This document shows positions 14,695 to 23,359 of a DNA stretch of 64,000 nucleotides, in pieces (position 1 is the stretch's first letter; the number at the start of each line of letters is the position of its first letter). The stretch is taken from assembly GCA_038230735.1 (NCBI GenBank), contig JBBRMR010000009.1:31269-95268 (forward strand), given 5' to 3'. Origin of the DNA: Arcicella sp038230735 (GTDB taxonomy: Bacteria > Bacteroidota > Bacteroidia > Cytophagales > Spirosomataceae). A program made the position numbers and the translations under genes. A model generated the notes under the pieces. That model was not told the origin of the DNA, searched no databases, and saw only the letters and a list, made by a program, of their open reading frames with translations.

Positions 14695-15474
14695 ATGAAA
14701 TTAACCATCATAAAAATAGGCGGAAATGTGGTGGATAATCCTACGCTCCGTGAGAATTTCTTGAATGATTTTGCCCAAATTCCTTCGCCCAAAATATTGG
14801 TGCATGGTGGCGGAAAAATCGCTACGCAAGTTGCCGTAAAATTGGACGTTGAAACCGTGATGGTGGAAGGCAGAAGAATTACTGATAAAGCCATGCTGGA
14901 TGTTGTTACGATGGTTTACGGCGGTTTGGTCAATAAAAATTTGGTGGCACAATTACAAAGTAGAGGCGTAAATACTATTGGTCTCACTGGGGCAGATGCG
15001 GGCGTGATTTTATCCAAAAAACGCCCCGTTGCAGCAATTGATTATGGTTTTGTGGGAGATATTGAAAAAGTTAATGCCGTGTTTATTGATAGTCTTTTAA
15101 AACAAAATCTAACACCTATTTTTGCCCCACTTACTTTTGACAAAGAAGGCAATATGCTCAATACCAATGCCGATACCATTGCTCAAGCTTTGGCAATTGC
15201 GATGTCGAGAAACTATGAAGTAAATTTGGTTTATTGTTTTGAGAAAAAAGGCGTTTTAACGGATGTAGATGATGATAATTCCGTGATTCCAATATTGCAA
15301 AAACCTGATTACGAACAACTTAAAGCCAATGGAGCAATTCATACAGGTATGATTCCGAAATTAGATAATGCCTTCAAAGCGATTGCCGAAGGCGTAAATC
15401 AAGTAACGATTTGCCATGCGGCGGAAGTGAAAGAGGCGGTGAATGAGGGGACGGGGGGAACGAAAGTTGTTTAG
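14695..15474 (+). CDS. argB: Acetylglutamate kinase
   Basis: Phosphorylates an N-acylated glutamate, the second step of arginine synthesis. The 259-residue protein shows the amino-acid-kinase fold: IKIGGN (5-10), LVHGGGK, GLTGADAG, the nucleotide-binding NADTIAQALA region and MIPKLDNAF near the C-terminus. The length is normal. It starts 30 bases after argF' and is surely cotranscribed with it. In an organism with an N-succinyl pathway the same enzyme would act on N-succinylglutamate. Confidence 0.93.
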   Translation: MKLTIIKIGGNVVDNPTLRENFLNDFAQIPSPKILVHGGGKIATQVAVKLDVETVMVEGRRITDKAMLDVVTMVYGGLVNKNLVAQLQSRGVNTIGLTGADAGVILSKKRPVAAIDYGFVGDIEKVNAVFIDSLLKQNLTPIFAPLTFDKEGNMLNTNADTIAQALAIAMSRNYEVNLVYCFEKKGVLTDVDDDNSVIPILQKPDYEQLKANGAIHTGMIPKLDNAFKAIAEGVNQVTICHAAEVKEAVNEGTGGTKVV

Positions 15475-15509
15475 GATTATCGTATCATTTTGGGTTGTAA
15501 ATTGATAAA

Positions 15510-16148
15510 ATGGAAAATAAAGTACATACATTATTGCTAAGACAAGACTTACAATTATATTTTAATAGCGTTTATCCATACGCTAAAATTGCTACGGAAC
15601 ATACTATTTTAGGGCAAATTCATATCAGACTTGACCTTGGAGGTGAACATAAGAATGGAACTATAAAAAGCGTAAAACAAGCAACAGATAGAGCAGTAAC
15701 ACTTTTTAATGATACATTTCCCAACCAAGAAAATGAGATTTGGGTATTAATTTATGAATATCCAGAGTCAAATTTTTATAATGCTTCCAATGAATATTTG
15801 CATCGACAATTTCCATCAGAACTATTTGATAAATTTTACAATCAATTGGAAGAGGCAAATGAAGATGAAGTTCAAAAAAGGATAATTATTGGTAAACTAC
15901 CCGTTAAAGACATTGAGATTAAGAATATATTAAATGCCATTGCAAATACGGAAATGGGATTTGAACCAAAGATAGACCAACAAATATTTTTCATTAACCC
16001 GTTAACTAATACAGCATTTCAGATGTACAACGATAGAGGTTGTTTTATTTGGAGTAACAATGCTGACAAGATTAGAGATATTTATGTCAAACGGAATAAA
16101 TGGATAGTCGATTACCATAGATTAGAAATTGATAGCTATTTTGAGTAG
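15510..16148 (+). CDS. DUF3885 domain protein
   Basis: 212 residues. The C-terminal part (AFQMYNDRGCFIWSNNADK, then DIYVKRNKWIVDYHR) has the sequence pattern I associate with DUF3885, a family of unknown function found in Firmicutes and Bacteroidetes, sometimes as immunity-like proteins in polymorphic toxin loci. It has no signal peptide or membrane segment. It sits 35 bases after argB and is more AT-rich than the flanking arginine genes, which suggests a later insertion in the cluster. No role in arginine synthesis is implied. Confidence 0.6.
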   Translation: MENKVHTLLLRQDLQLYFNSVYPYAKIATEHTILGQIHIRLDLGGEHKNGTIKSVKQATDRAVTLFNDTFPNQENEIWVLIYEYPESNFYNASNEYLHRQFPSELFDKFYNQLEEANEDEVQKRIIIGKLPVKDIEIKNILNAIANTEMGFEPKIDQQIFFINPLTNTAFQMYNDRGCFIWSNNADKIRDIYVKRNKWIVDYHRLEIDSYFE

Positions 16149-16184
16149 AATCATTTCAAATCAATAACGAACAAAAACCCCAAA

Positions 16185-17153
16185 ATGCACATCAAAGGAT
16201 TACTTTTTGGCATAGCCATCGGCGACGCACTCGGCGTTCCTGTGGAATTTATGAGTCGCAAGCACTTACAGGCGAACCCCGTAACGTCTATGCGAGCATT
16301 CGGCACACATCACCAACCTGCGGGTACATGGTCGGATGATACTGCCATGTCTATGCTTTTGGTGGAACAATTAATTGAGGGTTATGACGTACAAAAATTG
16401 GCCGACCGTTTTTGTCATTGGTATCAATATAATGACTGGACTCCTCATGGGCAGATTTTTGATATGGGCGTAGCTACTCGCAATGCGATGGACAAAATCG
16501 CAAAGGGAGTATCAGCCTTACAATCAGGTGAATACGATGATTATTCCAACGGAAATGGTTCATTAATGCGGATTTTACCCTTGGCTATTCACCTCCAAAA
16601 TCGCCCGATTGAAGAACGTTTTAGAGTGGTTAAAGAAGTTTCCGCCATCACTCATGCCCACATTCGCTCTATTATCGGCTGTTTCTTTGCAGTAGAATTT
16701 GTGATAAATCTTTTGAAGGAAAAAGACAAATGTGATGCCTATTACGAAACCCAGAATTTAGTCAGAGATTACCTTCATTTAATTGACGTAAAGACCTCAG
16801 AAATAGAACTTTACAATCGTATTTTATTCGATGATATTTCCTGTATTCCGCAAGATGATATTTATGCTTCGGGCTATGTCCTCCACACCCTCGAAGCCAG
16901 CTTATGGGCATTTCTTACCACCGATAATTTTAAAGATGCAGTCTTGAAAGCGGTAAATTTGGGCGATGATACCGATACCGTTGGTTCAGTAACGGGCGGT
17001 TTTGCGGGGCTTTTTTATGGTTTCGAGCAAATCCCGAGTGAGTGGGTGGAGGTATTGGCAAAGCGAGAAAAAATAGAAGATTTAACTACCAAATTTGACG
17101 GAAGTCGTCCTTTTGGAGGACGACTTCCCTATGTTCAAAACCTAAAAAAATGA
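16185..17153 (+). CDS. ADP-ribosylglycohydrolase family protein
   Basis: A 322-residue DraG/ARH-fold hydrolase, which removes ADP-ribose from proteins or small molecules using two magnesium ions. The family signatures are intact: GIAIGDALGVPVEF, GTWSDDTAMSMLL (metal-binding Asp pair), NGNGSLMRILPLA, ITHAHIR and the C-terminal NLGDDTDTVGSVTGGFAG. The last 15 or so residues (SRPFGGRLPYVQ) are encoded by a 29-base palindrome (17100-17128) that also occurs at 45131-45159, so the original C-terminus has been replaced. Its stop overlaps the next start by four bases (ATGA). Confidence 0.9.
   Translation: MHIKGLLFGIAIGDALGVPVEFMSRKHLQANPVTSMRAFGTHHQPAGTWSDDTAMSMLLVEQLIEGYDVQKLADRFCHWYQYNDWTPHGQIFDMGVATRNAMDKIAKGVSALQSGEYDDYSNGNGSLMRILPLAIHLQNRPIEERFRVVKEVSAITHAHIRSIIGCFFAVEFVINLLKEKDKCDAYYETQNLVRDYLHLIDVKTSEIELYNRILFDDISCIPQDDIYASGYVLHTLEASLWAFLTTDNFKDAVLKAVNLGDDTDTVGSVTGGFAGLFYGFEQIPSEWVEVLAKREKIEDLTTKFDGSRPFGGRLPYVQNLKK
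17100..17128. repeat. REP-like palindrome inside the end of a CDS
   Basis: ggaagtcgtcctt pairs with aggacgacttcc around a short centre. The same palindrome with a different centre (caaa) lies at 45131-45159. Here it encodes the C-terminus of the ADP-ribosylglycohydrolase. Confidence 0.7.
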
Positions 17154-18223
17154 CTTTACAACTACAGATTACCCAAGATGCTATTATTCTATTAAAGCAA
17201 CTCATTGCTAATCAATCATTTAGTCGTGAAGAAAACATAACTGGCGATATATTAGAAGAGTTTTTTAGAGAAAGAAATATGCCTTTCCGAAGAAAAATCA
17301 ATAACCTTTGGGCAAAAAATAAATACTTCAATAAAGACCTCCCAACGGTACTTTTGAACTCGCACCACGATACCGTAAAACCCAATCCTTCGTGGACATT
17401 AAACCCTTTCGAACCCTTTGAAAAAGAGGGCAGACTATACGGCTTAGGCAGTAATGATGCGGGTGGATGCTTGGTAAGTTTATTAGCTACTTTCTGTTAT
17501 TTTTATTATCGCTCCGACCTTACTTTCAACGTTTTATTTGTGGCTTCGGCAGAAGAAGAAATCTCTGGGGCGAACGGTTTGGAGTTATTATTAAAAGAAA
17601 ACGATTTGCCCGAAATCTCCTTTGCCATCGTGGGCGAACCGACTGAAATGCACTTGGCAATTGCTGAAAAAGGCTTGCTGGTAGTTGATTGCACCGCCCA
17701 CGGAAAGGCGGGACACGCCGCCCGTGAGGAAGGCGAAAATGCTATTTACAAAGCCCTCAAAGATATCAATTGGATTCAGAATTATGAGTTTCCGAAGGTT
17801 TCGGAAATGTTAGGAAAAATGAAAATGTCGGTAACAATCATCAATGCGGGTAAGCACCACAATGTAGTTCCAGACACCTGTACTTTCACGATTGACTGCC
17901 GAGTTACGGAACAATATACTTTGGAAGAAACATTTGAAATAATTCAACAAAATATTGAATCTGAGGCTTCTGCAAGGTCAATTCGCTTAAAACCATCATC
18001 CATTCCCATCACACACCCCATCGTACAAGCGGGAATATCTATGGGCAGAAAAACCTACGGCTCACCCACCACTTCCGACCAAGCCGTACTAAATTGTCAG
18101 TCTCTAAAAATGGGTCCAGGGCATTCTGAACGCTCGCATACGGCAGATGAATTTATCTATCTTTCGGAGATTGAAGAGGGGATTGATTTGTATATTAAGA
18201 TGTTATCAAAAGTGATTATTTAG
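17150..18223 (+). CDS. argE: M20 family N-acyl amino acid deacylase (ArgE-like)
   Basis: A 357-residue zinc metallopeptidase. Metal ligands and catalytic residues are visible: SHHDTVKP (His72/73, Asp74), GSNDAGG (Asp103), ASAEEEISG (Glu135/136), VGEPTE (Glu163) and the C-terminal GPGHSERSHTADEF. A dimerisation domain lies between about 165 and 275. From its position among argF', argB and argH it most likely deacylates N-acetyl- or N-succinyl-ornithine/citrulline in arginine synthesis. M20 enzymes with other substrates look much the same. Translation is coupled to the upstream gene through ATGA. Confidence 0.82.
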   Translation: MTLQLQITQDAIILLKQLIANQSFSREENITGDILEEFFRERNMPFRRKINNLWAKNKYFNKDLPTVLLNSHHDTVKPNPSWTLNPFEPFEKEGRLYGLGSNDAGGCLVSLLATFCYFYYRSDLTFNVLFVASAEEEISGANGLELLLKENDLPEISFAIVGEPTEMHLAIAEKGLLVVDCTAHGKAGHAAREEGENAIYKALKDINWIQNYEFPKVSEMLGKMKMSVTIINAGKHHNVVPDTCTFTIDCRVTEQYTLEETFEIIQQNIESEASARSIRLKPSSIPITHPIVQAGISMGRKTYGSPTTSDQAVLNCQSLKMGPGHSERSHTADEFIYLSEIEEGIDLYIKMLSKVII

Positions 18224-18256
18224 TTATCTTTGAATAGAATTAAACAGATTAAAATC

Positions 18257-18817
18257 ATGGAATTATTAATCGAACAAGAGAAATATACTGTTGAAGATTT
18301 CCACAAAATGGAAAACTTGGATGAAAACCACTATTATGAACTTATTGAAGGCGAAATTGTGAAAAAGTTAGCACCCCACTATGAACATCAGAGAACGTCA
18401 CGTAAGTTGACAGTTGCTCTCGACAAATTAGTTACAGAGAAAAAATTAGGTGAGGTTTTTTACGCTCCTATTGATGTTTATTTAGATGATTTAAATTTTT
18501 ATCAGCCTGATTTAGTATTTGTTTCAGAAGCTCAAAAAGATATTTTATCAGAAGAAGGCTTAATTGAGGGAGTACCCGATTTAGTGATTGAAATTCTCTC
18601 GCCCAGCACGGGAAAGTATGACAGAGGTGGGAAAATGCGAGTTTATGAACAACATGGCGTAAAGGAGTATTGGATTGTTGATTTAGCTAATAAGCTAATT
18701 GAAGTGTATATATTTGAAAATCAACGATTTGATTTGTATTCTTACGCTTTAAGTAATGAAAAAATTAAGTCCAAACTCTTTGTTGAGTTGGATTTATTGG
18801 TGGGGAATATTTTTTAG
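18257..18817 (+). CDS. Uma2 family protein (DUF820)
   Basis: 186 residues from the ATG at 18257; a TTG 27 bases upstream is possible but poor. It shows the Uma2 layout: YTVEDFHKME start, ELIEGEIVKK, FYQPDLVFVS, VPDLVIEILSPSTGKYDRG and VKEYWIVD. These supply the acidic and lysine residues of a PD-(D/E)XK fold. The function is unknown. It interrupts the arginine genes and is followed by its own terminator. It is clearly a different branch from the genes at 3670 and 20921. Confidence 0.82.
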   Translation: MELLIEQEKYTVEDFHKMENLDENHYYELIEGEIVKKLAPHYEHQRTSRKLTVALDKLVTEKKLGEVFYAPIDVYLDDLNFYQPDLVFVSEAQKDILSEEGLIEGVPDLVIEILSPSTGKYDRGGKMRVYEQHGVKEYWIVDLANKLIEVYIFENQRFDLYSYALSNEKIKSKLFVELDLLVGNIF

Positions 18818-18838
18818 GAATAAAGAAGAAAACTTTTC

Positions 18839-18863
18839 AAACCACTTTCGAGTGGTTTTTTTT
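18839..18863 (+). terminator. Intrinsic terminator before argH
   Basis: aaaccac pairs with gtggttt around tttcga, followed by a T tract. It ends the transcript of the Uma2 gene, so argH needs its own promoter. Confidence 0.75.
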
Positions 18864-18872
18864 ATATGTGGG

Positions 18873-18880
18873 TATCTTTG
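18873..18880 (+). promoter_or_regulatory. -7 promoter element of argH
   Basis: TATCTTTG, a TAnnTTTG match, lies ten bases after the terminator and about 29 bases before the argH start. It supports the GTG at 18909 as start rather than the upstream ATG. Confidence 0.5.
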
Positions 18881-18908
18881 CAGAGTAAACCAAATAGAAC
18901 AAACAAAC

Positions 18909-20246
18909 GTGAGCAAACTCTGGCAAAAAGATAATGTTTCGGTAAACGAAAAAATTGAAAAATTCACCGTTGGGCGAGACCCTGAGTTCGACCTTCTCTT
19001 GGCTCCTTTTGATGTATTGGGTTCATTGGCTCATACACAGATGTTGGAGAGTATCGGACTGTTGGAATCTTCGGAACTGTCTGATATTCAGGCAGAACTG
19101 AAAAACATTTACCAAAAAATCCAATCAGGAGAGTTTGAAATTGAGGCGGGTATTGAGGATGTTCATTCACAAGTTGAACTCCTTTTGACTCGTACTTTGG
19201 GCGAAGCGGGTAAGAAAATCCACTCGGGACGTTCACGCAATGACCAGGTTTTGGTGGACTTAAAACTCTTCACTCGTTCAAGCTTACAAGAAGTGGCAGA
19301 GGCAACTAATCAACTTTTCACGCTCCTGATTTCATTGAGTGAGAAATTTAAAGAGGTGCTTTTACCAGGTTATACGCACCTCCAAATTGCTATGCCTTCG
19401 AGTTTTGGGTTATGGTTTGGGGCGTATGCCGAAGGATTAGTGGATGATATGGAAATGCTCCAAACGGCGTATAAAATTGCCAATAAAAATCCTTTGGGTT
19501 CGGGTGCGGGTTATGGTTCATCATTTCCTTTGAACCGCACTATGACTACGCAATTACTTGGTTTTCAAGAACTTCACTACAATGTAGTCTATGCCCAAAT
19601 GTCTCGGGGAAAAACGGAATTGTTCGCCACTACTGCCATCGCCCAAATTGCCTCAACGATTTCACGCTTGGCAATGGACATTTGTTTGTATAATTCCCAG
19701 AACTTTGACTTCATCAAATTACCCGATGAAATGACTACGGGAAGTTCAATTATGCCCCACAAAAAGAACCCTGATGTGGCGGAATTATTGAGAGGAAAAA
19801 GCAATCGCTTGAAAGGCTTACCCAATGAAATTCAGTTAGTTATGGGAAATTTGCCATCGGGCTATCACCGTGAAATGCAGATTTTAAAGGAGATTTTGAT
19901 GCCCGCTTTTGATGAGATTCTAAACTGTTTAGACATAACTTATTTCATGCTTTCAAATATTCAAGTGAAAGAAGGTATTTTGGAAGATGAAAAATACGAT
20001 ATGTTGTTTTCGGTGGAACGAGTAAACGAATTGGTTTTGCAAGGAACGCCTTTCCGAGAGGCTTATAAAATCATTGGCAACGAAATCAATTCAGGTATAT
20101 ATTCACCCAATCGCAACCTCAATCATACCCATGAAGGAAGCATTGGTAATCTCTGTAATGACAAGATTATCAACATGATGCAAGAAATAATGGGCAGATT
20201 TGGCTTTGAAAAAGTGGCGTTGGCGATTGAGGATTTGTTGAGATAG
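18909..20246 (+). CDS. argH: Argininosuccinate lyase
   Basis: Splits argininosuccinate to arginine and fumarate, the last step of arginine synthesis. The frame is open from 18756, but a terminator and promoter lie inside that part. GTG at 18909 gives MSKLWQKDNVSVNEKIEKFT, which fits the family. Conserved pieces are EDVHSQVE, GRSRNDQV, LPGYTHLQ and the fumarase-superfamily signature GSSIMPHKKNPD that forms the mobile active-site loop. The length is about 445 residues. It is somewhat divergent in the C-terminal part, as is usual in Bacteroidetes. Confidence 0.92.
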   Translation: MSKLWQKDNVSVNEKIEKFTVGRDPEFDLLLAPFDVLGSLAHTQMLESIGLLESSELSDIQAELKNIYQKIQSGEFEIEAGIEDVHSQVELLLTRTLGEAGKKIHSGRSRNDQVLVDLKLFTRSSLQEVAEATNQLFTLLISLSEKFKEVLLPGYTHLQIAMPSSFGLWFGAYAEGLVDDMEMLQTAYKIANKNPLGSGAGYGSSFPLNRTMTTQLLGFQELHYNVVYAQMSRGKTELFATTAIAQIASTISRLAMDICLYNSQNFDFIKLPDEMTTGSSIMPHKKNPDVAELLRGKSNRLKGLPNEIQLVMGNLPSGYHREMQILKEILMPAFDEILNCLDITYFMLSNIQVKEGILEDEKYDMLFSVERVNELVLQGTPFREAYKIIGNEINSGIYSPNRNLNHTHEGSIGNLCNDKIINMMQEIMGRFGFEKVALAIEDLLR

Positions 20247-20307
20247 TGAAACTATTTACCCTCAAAAATTATTATAGATTTAGAACATCAACTCCTCATA
20301 ATCACCC

Positions 20308-20460
20308 TTGGAAAACAATCAATCAACGCAAACAAAAATCATAAAATGGTTCAAACGACTTGGTTGGGCTGGCTTTTTCTTTTTCTTGATAAAAGGGGTA
20401 ACGTTGTATATTGTACTTCCTTATTTGATTGCAAAGGGCGTAATTAGTTGTAAAAATTGA
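20308..20460 (+). CDS. Small single-pass membrane protein
   Basis: A 50-residue frame from TTG at 20308 (the only plausible start in frame). It has a basic, amphipathic beginning ending KWFKRLGWAG, one hydrophobic segment (FFFFLIKGVTLYIVLPYLIA) and a short tail KGVISCKN. The charge pattern before a single transmembrane helix is characteristic of real small membrane proteins, and the opposite-strand frame shows no such pattern. I do not know a function. The non-ATG start lowers confidence. Confidence 0.5.
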   Translation: MENNQSTQTKIIKWFKRLGWAGFFFFLIKGVTLYIVLPYLIAKGVISCKN

Positions 20461-20524
20461 GCTATGAATGATATGGTTTTTCGATACCGAATCCAATTTA
20501 TCATTCATAACTCATCATTAATAA

Positions 20525-20824
20525 TTACTCTGATACAATTGGTTTCGCCTCAGTAGTTGTGCCTCCACCCATGAAATCCTGCATAAACTTCTCAATGCCA
20601 GGAAATTGCTCTATCAAAGCGGCTGCTCCTTCGGTTTTCAATTTCTGAAAATATTCGGGTGCTTTGTCAATAGCTCCTTCGGCTTCCGTCTTCAAGTTTG
20701 AAGCCTTTTCTTTCAAATCCGCCAAGGTTTTTTCTCCTTCTTCGGTTTGTAAATATTTGTTCAAAGCAACGCCAGCGGCGGCTCCAAGAATAAAGGTTGC
20801 GAGATGTTTTGCGTTTACTGCCAT
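20525..20824 (-). CDS. YtxH-like protein
   Basis: A 99-residue protein with an N-terminal glycine/alanine-rich hydrophobic segment (FILGAAAGVALNKYL). Next comes a lysine/glutamate-rich amphipathic region (KTLADLKEKASNLKTEAEG), the layout of YtxH-domain proteins, which are linked to stress and cell envelope. The C-terminal tail (GIEKFMQDFMGGG) is variable. It is monocistronic. The precise function is unknown. Confidence 0.65.
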   Translation of the reverse strand: MAVNAKHLATFILGAAAGVALNKYLQTEEGEKTLADLKEKASNLKTEAEGAIDKAPEYFQKLKTEGAAALIEQFPGIEKFMQDFMGGGTTTEAKPIVSE

Positions 20825-20920
20825 TGTTTTGATTTGTTAAATTGTTAAATTTTAATTTATTAGTTATTTGACGATTAAGGTATTAAGCTAATAATTGTTA
20901 ACTTAACAACTTGAAACTTA

Positions 20921-21526
20921 TCAACTCAAATTAACTCCTAATTTTTCTAAATATTGTGAAACGTTAAATTTAACTCCATCTATTATTTCAATATCTTTCG
21001 ACCAATCTACAATCAACCAGTCTTTCCCTTGTTCTGCAATGATTACTTTTTTAGAGACACTCAAAACCCAAATAACTTTTTCCACTCCCCAAGATAACAA
21101 CTTATCCGTTTTTCGATAAATATAGGTCTGTTCTGTAAAATATGTTGTGTCAATATTTACATCTATTTCAACATCAATCTTGGGAGGAAGATTGATGTAG
21201 TGTGTATCAATCATTGAGTTAGGCAAAGTTTTTCGGTCATAGACAACAATGTCTCCTGAAAGGTTATTTCTTATATCAAGATGAAGTCCTGTTTCACCCG
21301 CAAATACATGGTATATATCATCACTTAATTGACGAACTAATAACTTATAAATGTATGATACAATAAGTACCTGTAAACCGCTTGCACCCATAATACTTTC
21401 TGAATCTTTTTCTTTGCGTAAAACTGCCTTATACCCATTGTAATAAATAGGAATTCCGTCCAAAACCTCTTTGATAAGATGTTCTGGCACTTTACGAGGT
21501 ACTTTTCGTTGCGTTGCGGTAGTCAT
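20921..21526 (-). CDS. Uma2-like protein
   Basis: 201 residues. It has the Uma2 ordering in divergent form: HLIKEVLDGIPIYYNGYK, GDIVVYDRKTLPN, PPKIDVEIDV followed by a region ending LLSWGVEKVIWVLS, then VIIAEQGKDWLIVDW. The expected acidic residues are present but the first core motif is weak. It lies 12 bases downstream of the YpdA-like gene and could be cotranscribed with it. It is the third Uma2-type gene in the window; the function is unknown. Confidence 0.65.
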   Translation of the reverse strand: MTTATQRKVPRKVPEHLIKEVLDGIPIYYNGYKAVLRKEKDSESIMGASGLQVLIVSYIYKLLVRQLSDDIYHVFAGETGLHLDIRNNLSGDIVVYDRKTLPNSMIDTHYINLPPKIDVEIDVNIDTTYFTEQTYIYRKTDKLLSWGVEKVIWVLSVSKKVIIAEQGKDWLIVDWSKDIEIIDGVKFNVSQYLEKLGVNLS

Positions 21527-21538
21527 AAAATTGCTCGT

Positions 21539-22525
21539 TTAATTGTGCTGTAAACTTACCGATTTTTCTCTAATCTTGTTAATAATTTTCTCGGCATGAA
21601 CTCTCGAATTTTCAATAAATAATGAGTGCGTATCCATGCCTCCGCAAATCACGCCCGCCAAGTAAACGTTGGGTAAATTTGTTTCTTGTGTTTCGTTATC
21701 ATAAGTTGGTTTCATAATTTCGTCTTCCGATAAAGTGATGCCCATTCGTCTCAGAAAATCAAGATTTGGTTGATAACCCGTCATGGCGATAACATAGTCA
21801 TTTTCAAGGGTTACGATGCCTTCGGGCGTGCGAATATCCACTTCATGCTCCCTAATCTCAACGACTTCCGAATTAAAATATCCTTTAATTGATTCCTCTT
21901 TGATACGATTTTCAATATCGGGTTTTGCCCAATATTTCACTCTCCGTCCAATCTCACCATCACGAATCACCATTGAAACTTCCGCCCCCTTTCGCCAAGT
22001 TTCCAAGGCAGCATCAACCGCAGAATTATTTGCTCCCACCACCAAAACCTTCTGCAAAGCGTAGAAATGCGGTTCTTGATAGTAATGGGTTACTTTTGGT
22101 AAGTCTTCACCCTTCACATTCATCAAAAAAGGAATGTCATAAAAACCCGTGGAGATAATAATGTTTTGAGTTTCGTATTCTGATTTTGAAGTTTTGATTA
22201 TATAAGTAGAGTTATCATTTTGTTGAACTCCTTTTACCTCTTCAAACAAATTCACCTTCAATTTCCGATGTAAAGTAACTCTCCGATAATACTCCAACGC
22301 CTCGGCACGAGTAGGTTTTGCATTATTAGAGACGAAAGGAACATCGCCAATTTCCAGGCGGTCTGACGTACTGAAAAAAGTCATGTTAGCGGGATAATTA
22401 TAGAGCGAATTGACCAAACAGCCCTTTTCCAAAATGACATAACTGAGTCCCTCTGACTGGGCTTCCAGTCCGCAAGCCAAACCGATGGGTCCAGCACCAA
22501 TAATGATTAAATCGTAATGTTGCAT
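21539..22525 (-). CDS. ypdA: YpdA family bacillithiol disulfide reductase-like flavoprotein
   Basis: 328 residues from ATG 22525 (MQHYDLIIIGAGPIGL); the frame continues 36 bases up, but the FAD-binding GAGPIG motif should be near the N-terminus. A second Rossmann motif VVGANNSAVDAALETWRKGA binds NADPH. YNYPANMTFFSTSDRLEIGDVPF and the closing GVICGGMDTHSLFIENSRVHA match the YpdA family, which reduces bacillithiol disulfide in the cytoplasm. No CxxC is present, as expected for YpdA and unlike thioredoxin reductase. Confidence 0.85.
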   Translation of the reverse strand: MQHYDLIIIGAGPIGLACGLEAQSEGLSYVILEKGCLVNSLYNYPANMTFFSTSDRLEIGDVPFVSNNAKPTRAEALEYYRRVTLHRKLKVNLFEEVKGVQQNDNSTYIIKTSKSEYETQNIIISTGFYDIPFLMNVKGEDLPKVTHYYQEPHFYALQKVLVVGANNSAVDAALETWRKGAEVSMVIRDGEIGRRVKYWAKPDIENRIKEESIKGYFNSEVVEIREHEVDIRTPEGIVTLENDYVIAMTGYQPNLDFLRRMGITLSEDEIMKPTYDNETQETNLPNVYLAGVICGGMDTHSLFIENSRVHAEKIINKIREKSVSLQHN

Positions 22526-22562
22526 ATTTTCGGGATATGATATACACTTACAACAAAGCAAA

Positions 22563-22593
22563 AAGCCTATCAGTTCTTAAAACGGATAGGCTT
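22563..22593 (-). terminator. Intrinsic terminator after the GIN-domain gene
   Basis: aagcctatc pairs with gataggctt and is followed on the minus strand by TTTTT. It separates the GIN-domain gene from the YpdA-like gene and supports the shorter YpdA start. Confidence 0.65.
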
Positions 22594-22645
22594 CCTATTA
22601 GTTTTTACACTCATATCTCACTCCTCAAACCTAAAGACTGGAAAG

Positions 22646-23359
22646 CTACTCACTCTTCACCGAACTCGCCCCCGACACATCCGATTTCACCGAAGGCTGA
22701 CCACGATAACGCAATGACGATGCCCCACTGGCTTCAACATTTAGCGTTTTTGACACGGCAACTTTCACCGAACTCGCTCCTGAAATATCCGCATCCACAT
22801 CACGAGCCGAGAAATTATAACAGTTGATATTACTTGCTCCAGACACGTCAAAGTCCATTTTTGAAGTACTACCATTCATTTTGATTGACGATGCACCCGA
22901 ACAATCCAGTTTCACTTTGTCAGCTTTGATGTTGATTTCTGAATTGGCAGCTCCCGAAAATTTTAAGGTAACGTCTTCCAAATCATTAAACCCAGAAATT
23001 TTAGATTTCGTAGCCCCCGAAAAATCTACCTGTCGTAAAGACGGCATCACAATCGTGAAAGACACTTTTTTACGATTGTTATTCCATTTCCAGCCACCTT
23101 TCCCATTACTATATTTGGCGATTAAAGTTCCACCACTGATACGCACTTCCAAATCTTCCAAATCTTCCGAACGCTCAGCATCTACCATAACTTTAAAAGA
23201 TGAACCCTGCGAAACATCAATCTGAAAGGCACTCGACATATCTAATTTATCAAAGCCCTTCAAAGGAAAATCCTTTTTGTTCTGTCCCATCAAGACAGTA
23301 GTTAAAAGCATTAATACACTCATTATCAGTACATTAAAAAGAGCGGTCATGTTTTTCAT
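22646..23359 (-). CDS. Head-GIN domain protein (DUF2807), secreted
   Basis: 237 residues with a signal peptide (hydrophobic 6-23, cleavage near LMGQN). The DUF2807 head-GIN domain is a right-handed beta-helix made of short repeats in which the phrase SGAS recurs six or so times (VSGASNIN, ISGASSVK, ASGASSLR, VSGASSVK). It is likely exported to the periplasm or surface; the function of the family is unknown, although adhesion or polysaccharide binding is often suggested. It is monocistronic with its own terminator. Confidence 0.85.
   Translation of the reverse strand: MKNMTALFNVLIMSVLMLLTTVLMGQNKKDFPLKGFDKLDMSSAFQIDVSQGSSFKVMVDAERSEDLEDLEVRISGGTLIAKYSNGKGGWKWNNNRKKVSFTIVMPSLRQVDFSGATKSKISGFNDLEDVTLKFSGAANSEINIKADKVKLDCSGASSIKMNGSTSKMDFDVSGASNINCYNFSARDVDADISGASSVKVAVSKTLNVEASGASSLRYRGQPSVKSDVSGASSVKSE

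Noticed and set aside
20323..20508. Minus-strand open frame of 61 codons
   Set aside because: It is opposite the small membrane protein frame, which has the far more protein-like composition; the minus frame has no recognisable feature.
22537..22827. Plus-strand frame of 96 codons opposite the GIN-domain gene
   Set aside because: It crosses a terminator hairpin and lies opposite a well-supported gene; His- and Pro-rich composition is a shadow of the other strand.
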